Source: Brevibacillus panacihumi
GTDB lineage: Bacteria > Bacillota > Bacilli > Brevibacillales > Brevibacillaceae
Assembly (NCBI RefSeq): GCF_003710985.1
Contig: NZ_RHHT01000062.1
Coordinates: 1-64,000, forward strand
Direction of reading: 5' to 3'
Length of the DNA: 64,000 nucleotides
The notes under the pieces are model-generated. The model did no database searches and was not told the origin of the DNA. It saw only the letters and a list, made by a program, of their open reading frames with translations. This document shows, piece by piece, positions 60,249 to 64,000 of this stretch. Each line of letters opens with the position of its first letter. Within the stretch, counting starts at the first letter, position 1. The translations under genes were made by a program, and so were the position numbers.

Positions 60249-60488
60249 CTACTGAGATGTAGGAAAGAGGGAGACAACGTCAAATCCCTTTTCACGTAGA
60301 ACATCAATCAAATGGGCTTCTTCCACCGCATAAGGGTATTTGCCGAATCCTCGCTCATTGTATGGGATTCTTTGAACCTGTAGCTGACCTGTTTTAACCC
60401 ATTGATAAACAGAGTCTTCGGTTACGAACCTGCCATGATTGGAAGCGGACAGCTTCCGTGCGATAGTTGCCAAAGTGTAATTAGCCAC
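60249..60488 (-). CDS. Small HTH protein
   Basis: 79 residues from GTG 60,488, which has TTGGAGG eight bases before it; a TTG at 60,503 overlaps that site. TLATIARKLSASNHGRFVTE ... VYQWVKTGQLQVQRIPYN looks like an excisionase-type winged HTH. Overlaps the next gene upstream by eight bases. Confidence 0.65.
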   Translation of the reverse strand: MANYTLATIARKLSASNHGRFVTEDSVYQWVKTGQLQVQRIPYNERGFGKYPYAVEEAHLIDVLREKGFDVVSLFPTSQ

Positions 60489-60684
60489 GCTGTATTCCTC
60501 CAATTCGATTATGCCGTTTCCGTGCGTAGTTCATGACCTCATCTGGTTCGAGCCGCCACAAGCTACCTACCTTTAACGCCAAGAGTTCGTTATCGTGAAT
60601 CTTGCGGTAAAGAGTTCGTGGAGACAGGTTTAGGAAGTAAGCCGCTTCTTCCAGAGTCAGCAGTCTGTCACTCTTAATGACCAT
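60481..60684 (-). CDS. Excisionase-family HTH protein
   Basis: 67 residues, a standard HTH_17 fold: LLTLEEAAYFLNLSPRTLYR then LLALKVGSLWRLEPDEVMNY. ATG preceded by GAGGGGGTGAGAAG. With the following HTH gene it may control excision or transfer of the serine-recombinase element. Confidence 0.8.
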   Translation of the reverse strand: MVIKSDRLLTLEEAAYFLNLSPRTLYRKIHDNELLALKVGSLWRLEPDEVMNYARKRHNRIGGIQRG

Positions 60685-61135
60685 GTTCTTCTCACCCCCT
60701 CGTATTACATGATAAGGAGGAGATGTCTTGCTTTAACATGAGCATGGTAACTATGTCGTAACTAGACCTACAGGAGCCGCACGAATCTGTAAAAAACGTG
60801 AGAAAGCGAAAGTAACTATTTCATGCTTTGGAATGGTGGTAACTGGTTATTTTATGAGTAAAGATGAGAAGGGAGATTCGGGAATTAGGTTATAAAATTG
60901 CACCTATTATGCGTGGGACAACCAAATGGGCGAAATTTCTCACGGAGCAGATAACGGTAAACTCGGAAAGAGGGAGTAAAAACGAATCGTCAGGCAGTAG
61001 GTGGGGTGTATATAATAAGTAGGTAAGAGGTTCTTGCAATAACTGTTTCATACAAACTTTACAATTACTCACAATTGTTTTTTGATTTGGATAGTATCAA
61101 TTTCAATTGGCTAGTGAATATGGTGGGGGTATAGA
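60685..61135. other. Gene-free upstream region of the caspase gene
   Basis: About 450 AT-rich bases. No convincing ORF. TATAAT at 61,011-61,016 has no good -35 partner. ACAATTACTCACAATTGT (61,061-61,078) is a near palindrome. The promoter of the caspase gene should lie here; it could not be placed with confidence. Confidence 0.45.
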
Positions 61136-62671
61136 ATGTCAAATGTTAAAGCACTTGTCGTGGGTATAAGTAATTATTATATCGGAGCAACTAATCTTCC
61201 TTTTTGTATGAATGATGTTGTTGAAATGAAGCAAGCCTTACAATCTGGATTAAAATTAGAAAACGATGACATTTTCATACTAGGGGAACTAGGGGATGTT
61301 AAAACAGACGATTTCATAAGTGCCCTATCGGATATTACAAACTCAACGGGAATAAATGACTATTTATTATTCTATTTTTCAGGACATGGCACGAAAATAG
61401 ATAATCAACACTTCCTTGTTTTTAGTGATGGTATTATAAGCACGCAGGAAATAATAGATTACTTCGAGAGGTCTTCTGTTAAAGGCAAGGTAGTATTTTT
61501 GGATTGTTGCTATTCAGGTCATTTTTCTATTAGTGGAACATCCACATTTAGTATTGAGGAAACCGTTGGCGATTTTGCAGGGAGGGGATATGCGGTATTT
61601 TCTTCAAGTAACTCAGTCCAAGTGTCATATGGGCATCCTGATAAACCAATTAGTGTGTTCACTAGTTTTTTATGCGATGCACTTAAAGATAAACATATTA
61701 TCAAGCAAGGTAGAGTTTCTTTATATGATATACAAAAACTTGTTAGACTCTATTTAGAGGTTTGGAATCTAAGGAATCCAGATAGACAACAACACCCTAT
61801 CTTTAGAGCAAATATGGGCGGAACTGTATATTTTGAGGTGCAAGATTATGTGCCATTCTATACCTCTAGAATATATGGAGAGTATGACAAATACATAATT
61901 TACAATGTCGAACCCCTTCACGTTGGTATGACAAAAAGATATGCCGTTAAAGCGATTATGAAAGAACCACTTTCCCTTGAAGAAATAGGGATGGTTTCTT
62001 TAGAAATAACTCATAAGGTAAAAACAGCGGAGGTTTATGATAATGCAATTGCTCAAAACCGATTTTCGGGTAAAATAGCCAATATTATTTGGGTTTATTT
62101 CGGACGTGATGAAAGTGATATTGTAAAAAATAATTATGTTTGTAATACAACTTGGGTTGATGATAATCAAGATAAAAAATGGTGGTATCGAATAGATAAT
62201 AAGGACACTTTTATTCTAAATGGAATCCATTTTAAAATCTTCTCGTATTATGATTCGTTAAGGAGTTTCAATCAAGAAAACACAGGTAGTAAGGACGATG
62301 CTATATCAAAAACAAAAGATATACTAGCATCTGTGGTAACTCTTGCGGAAAAAACAATCCATTATTTTAACGAACATAAAAATGGGATATTAACAGAGGA
62401 AGCCCTTTTACAAGAAATAGAGAGTCTAATTCCTGAAATAAATGAGTATTTTTTCAAAAGTCATAATCTAGAGATCCCACCAGATGAGATTCGTGATTGG
62501 AGTCAAGCATGCGTAGTTTTAATTGGGACAATCTATGATTTTACTCTGTTTTATAATAAAAAGTATCTGTCACAGAGAACACCAGAAAACAGAAGAGCGT
62601 GTATGGAAATGACAATTAAGCAATATTACTCGGATTTAGAGAAAGTTCGAAAACTAGAAGAGAAACTTTAG
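61136..62671 (+). CDS. Caspase-like (C14/metacaspase-type) protease
   Basis: 511 residues. The N-terminal 245 form a caspase-hemoglobinase fold: KALVVGISNYYIGATNLPFC, catalytic His84 in YFSGHGTK and Cys125 in FLDCCYSGHF. Residues 250-365 are beta-rich and 380-511 helical, both unrecognised. Bacterial caspase-like proteases with extra domains often serve in abortive-infection defence (with gasdermins, TPR-CHAT or ABC-3C-like partners). GTGGGGGTATAG precedes the ATG. AT-rich and strand-aligned with the next two genes. Confidence 0.85.
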   Translation: MSNVKALVVGISNYYIGATNLPFCMNDVVEMKQALQSGLKLENDDIFILGELGDVKTDDFISALSDITNSTGINDYLLFYFSGHGTKIDNQHFLVFSDGIISTQEIIDYFERSSVKGKVVFLDCCYSGHFSISGTSTFSIEETVGDFAGRGYAVFSSSNSVQVSYGHPDKPISVFTSFLCDALKDKHIIKQGRVSLYDIQKLVRLYLEVWNLRNPDRQQHPIFRANMGGTVYFEVQDYVPFYTSRIYGEYDKYIIYNVEPLHVGMTKRYAVKAIMKEPLSLEEIGMVSLEITHKVKTAEVYDNAIAQNRFSGKIANIIWVYFGRDESDIVKNNYVCNTTWVDDNQDKKWWYRIDNKDTFILNGIHFKIFSYYDSLRSFNQENTGSKDDAISKTKDILASVVTLAEKTIHYFNEHKNGILTEEALLQEIESLIPEINEYFFKSHNLEIPPDEIRDWSQACVVLIGTIYDFTLFYNKKYLSQRTPENRRACMEMTIKQYYSDLEKVRKLEEKL

Positions 62672-62830
62672 GTGTTTTTGGGATGTATCGTTTTGCTTTT
62701 GGGCTCTTTACATGCAAAATCATGTAAACTTCCGTGGGAGGACGCACCTTTAGTAATTAGGTTAGTTTCACTAAATATAAGAGAATCAAATTTTGAATAC
62801 TAGTAAACTTATTGGGAAGGAGCAACATAA

Positions 62831-63685
62831 GTGACAGTGGGACCATTTGCAACTTCAGCAGTTTTTCAAAAGTGTAATAATATATCTCATAACGCAAGAG
62901 AAATATACAAAAAATATATTACAAATGAAGTTATGCGAGAACTTAAGCCAACTCAACATTTGATTCTAAGGATGATCTATAATTCTGAAACTACTTCAAG
63001 TAGTATATCTTTTATGACTTCATGGTTACATATAATCCAAGCATTATCTTTATTAAGAGTTCGTCAAGAGCAATGTATTGTTAGTTCCTATCTTTTAAAT
63101 GAAGAACCTGAAAAAGGATTGTACCCGTTCGTGGCACATGTTTCTGTTTCTAAATACATTAATATGAGGGATGCTTTAAAAGAGGATGAGATAAAAGAAA
63201 ATTTAGAACAAAGGTATTTAGATGAATTACCCAAACTAAGAGATGAAGCAATCTATTCCAATCAGCAACTCAATCCAGATTTCGATGCCAACTCTGAAAA
63301 ATTTGAAAGAAAATGGACAAAATTAGATTTACTTTCAATGTGCAAAAGAAGGGATGAACTGGCTAAAATCAGCGGTAAAGGTTTTTTAAAATTAACTCTT
63401 CAAGCTAGCTATATTTCTCTTTATAGAAATGCAAGTCATCTTATTCATGCTGACTGTGTGGCTGTTTCGGATATTTTTTTAAGTCTTGTGCCAATTGGTC
63501 CTGATGGTCAAAAAATGCTTATGGGAAAACCATCTTGGGCTCCTACTATTATGTTATTTAATACTTTATTTGATATTATTCAGTATGCGGAAACATTAAT
63601 ATGGTTGGGTTTTGACGTATGTGAAGAATACGAGTGTCTATTTAAAGAGTGGAAAAATGTAAGAAATGAAGTACTAGAAGACTAA
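62831..63685 (+). CDS. DUF5677-like protein
   Basis: 284 residues, mostly helical. The segment FLKLTLQASYISLYRNASHLIHADCVAVSDIFL has the S-x-x-IHAD pattern of DUF5677/DUF5678-type proteins that occur in defence islands. GTG start behind AAGGAGCAACATA. The 159-base gap after the caspase gene contains TTTACATG-CAAAAT-CATGTAAA and probably a promoter or processing site. Function unknown. Confidence 0.65.
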   Translation: MTVGPFATSAVFQKCNNISHNAREIYKKYITNEVMRELKPTQHLILRMIYNSETTSSSISFMTSWLHIIQALSLLRVRQEQCIVSSYLLNEEPEKGLYPFVAHVSVSKYINMRDALKEDEIKENLEQRYLDELPKLRDEAIYSNQQLNPDFDANSEKFERKWTKLDLLSMCKRRDELAKISGKGFLKLTLQASYISLYRNASHLIHADCVAVSDIFLSLVPIGPDGQKMLMGKPSWAPTIMLFNTLFDIIQYAETLIWLGFDVCEEYECLFKEWKNVRNEVLED

Positions 63686-63792
63686 CATTTAAATACAGTT
63701 TTCTTTGTGATGAAGTTTAAACATGCCTCTTGTTTTAATAGAATAATAAAAAGTATTGAGCAAATGTCATTCCGTCGTTTAAGACTTGTACC

Positions 63793-63813
63793 ACAGAAAA
63801 GGGGTACTTTTTT
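63793..63813 (+). terminator. Hairpin with T-run before the last gene
   Basis: GTACC (about 63,788), loop, GGGTAC (63,802-63,807), then TTTTTT directly upstream of the ATG at 63,814. It could terminate the DUF5677 mRNA or attenuate the next gene. Confidence 0.45.
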
Positions 63814-64000
63814 ATGAAGAAGCTACTTGAGATTTTTTTTGATAGTCAATTTATATTTCCATACATGCATTTGGAAGATGTTCGTGAACAACATTCACAC
63901 TACAGAAATTCAAATATTTATATGGTTATGTTAGCAAGAAAGTATCAAATATCAGATGCACAGTGTATTAATCAACAACTAGTTGTCAACTATAAATGCT
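63814..64000 (+). CDS. Start of a third cluster gene (partial)
   Basis: The first 62 residues are visible: MKKLLEIFFDSQFIFPYMHL, then EDVREQHSHYRNSNIYMVML and ARKYQISDAQCINQQLV. The frame runs off the window. AAAAGGGG lies ten bases before the ATG. Not recognised. Same strand as the caspase and DUF5677-like genes and as AT-rich, so probably part of the same cargo. Confidence 0.6.
   Translation, partial: MKKLLEIFFDSQFIFPYMHLEDVREQHSHYRNSNIYMVMLARKYQISDAQCINQQLVVNYKC

Larger units (their letters stand above)
57591..64000. mobile_element. Second integrated element with serine recombinase (partial)
   Basis: From just after the stranded rlmCD end the sequence becomes AT-rich and carries a large serine recombinase, MazG-like, HTH and defence-like genes. 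Its right end lies outside the window. The left boundary cannot be fixed, since serine recombinases use very short cores. Confidence 0.65.

Noticed and set aside
60890-61072. 60-codon reverse frame upstream of the caspase gene
   Set aside because: No ribosome site, and it would block the promoter region of a clear gene.

Overview
The window is Gram-positive chromosome, most likely from the Paenibacillaceae and Brevibacillus-like. Reasons: strong AGGAGG-type ribosome sites, frequent GTG and TTG starts, the gatCAB / dgkB / rlmCD neighbourhood known from Bacillales, and Firmicutes-type phage genes. The genus is inferred from style and gene content; no database was searched. No rRNA, tRNA or CRISPR array was seen.

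Region 1 (1-16,380), host backbone, GC-rich. It holds a P5C dehydrogenase gene (rocA) behind a very good sigma-54 promoter, a PAS-GGDEF diguanylate cyclase, phosphatidylserine decarboxylase, the gatCAB operon, an ECF sigma factor fused to a BtrH/C39-like domain, a small unknown gene, a NatAB-type ABC exporter, a DMT transporter, a ROK glucokinase, diacylglycerol kinase dgkB and the 23S rRNA methyltransferase rlmCD.

Region 2 (16,331-57,551), an apparently complete prophage of about 41 kb inserted in the 3' end of rlmCD. A 21-bp direct repeat marks attL and attR. The phage supplies a substitute rlmCD 3' end, and what looks like the native end lies stranded beyond attR. From left to right: tyrosine integrase, ImmA/ImmR immunity genes with divergent Cro and tandem operators, small early genes, a replication module (initiator with an internal iteron array, DnaC-like loader, DnaB helicase), Rha and accessory genes, an Xpf-like late sigma factor, a membrane protein with a convergent micro-gene, a second tyrosine recombinase, a likely cos site, lambda-like terminase and portal, a fused protease-capsid gene, and a P2/Mu-type contractile tail that includes a programmed -1 frameshift. 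Then come tail-fibre genes, a lysis cassette, a NYN-domain cargo gene, a reverse-strand FtsK / replication-relaxation / zinc-knuckle module, and a regulator plus Xis-like gene at attR.

Region 3 (about 57,590-64,000, runs off the end), a second and AT-richer mobile element abutting the stranded rlmCD end. It carries a large serine recombinase with a coupled micro-ORF, a MazG-like protein, a hairpin-rich non-coding stretch, two small HTH proteins, and a probable defence cluster: a caspase-like protease, a DUF5677-like protein, and the start of a third gene.

The most promising candidates for an undescribed system are the caspase-centred cluster at 61.1-64.0 kb, the FtsK-type module inside a phage at 54.5-56.6 kb, and the sigma-BtrH fusion at 7.6-9.3 kb.
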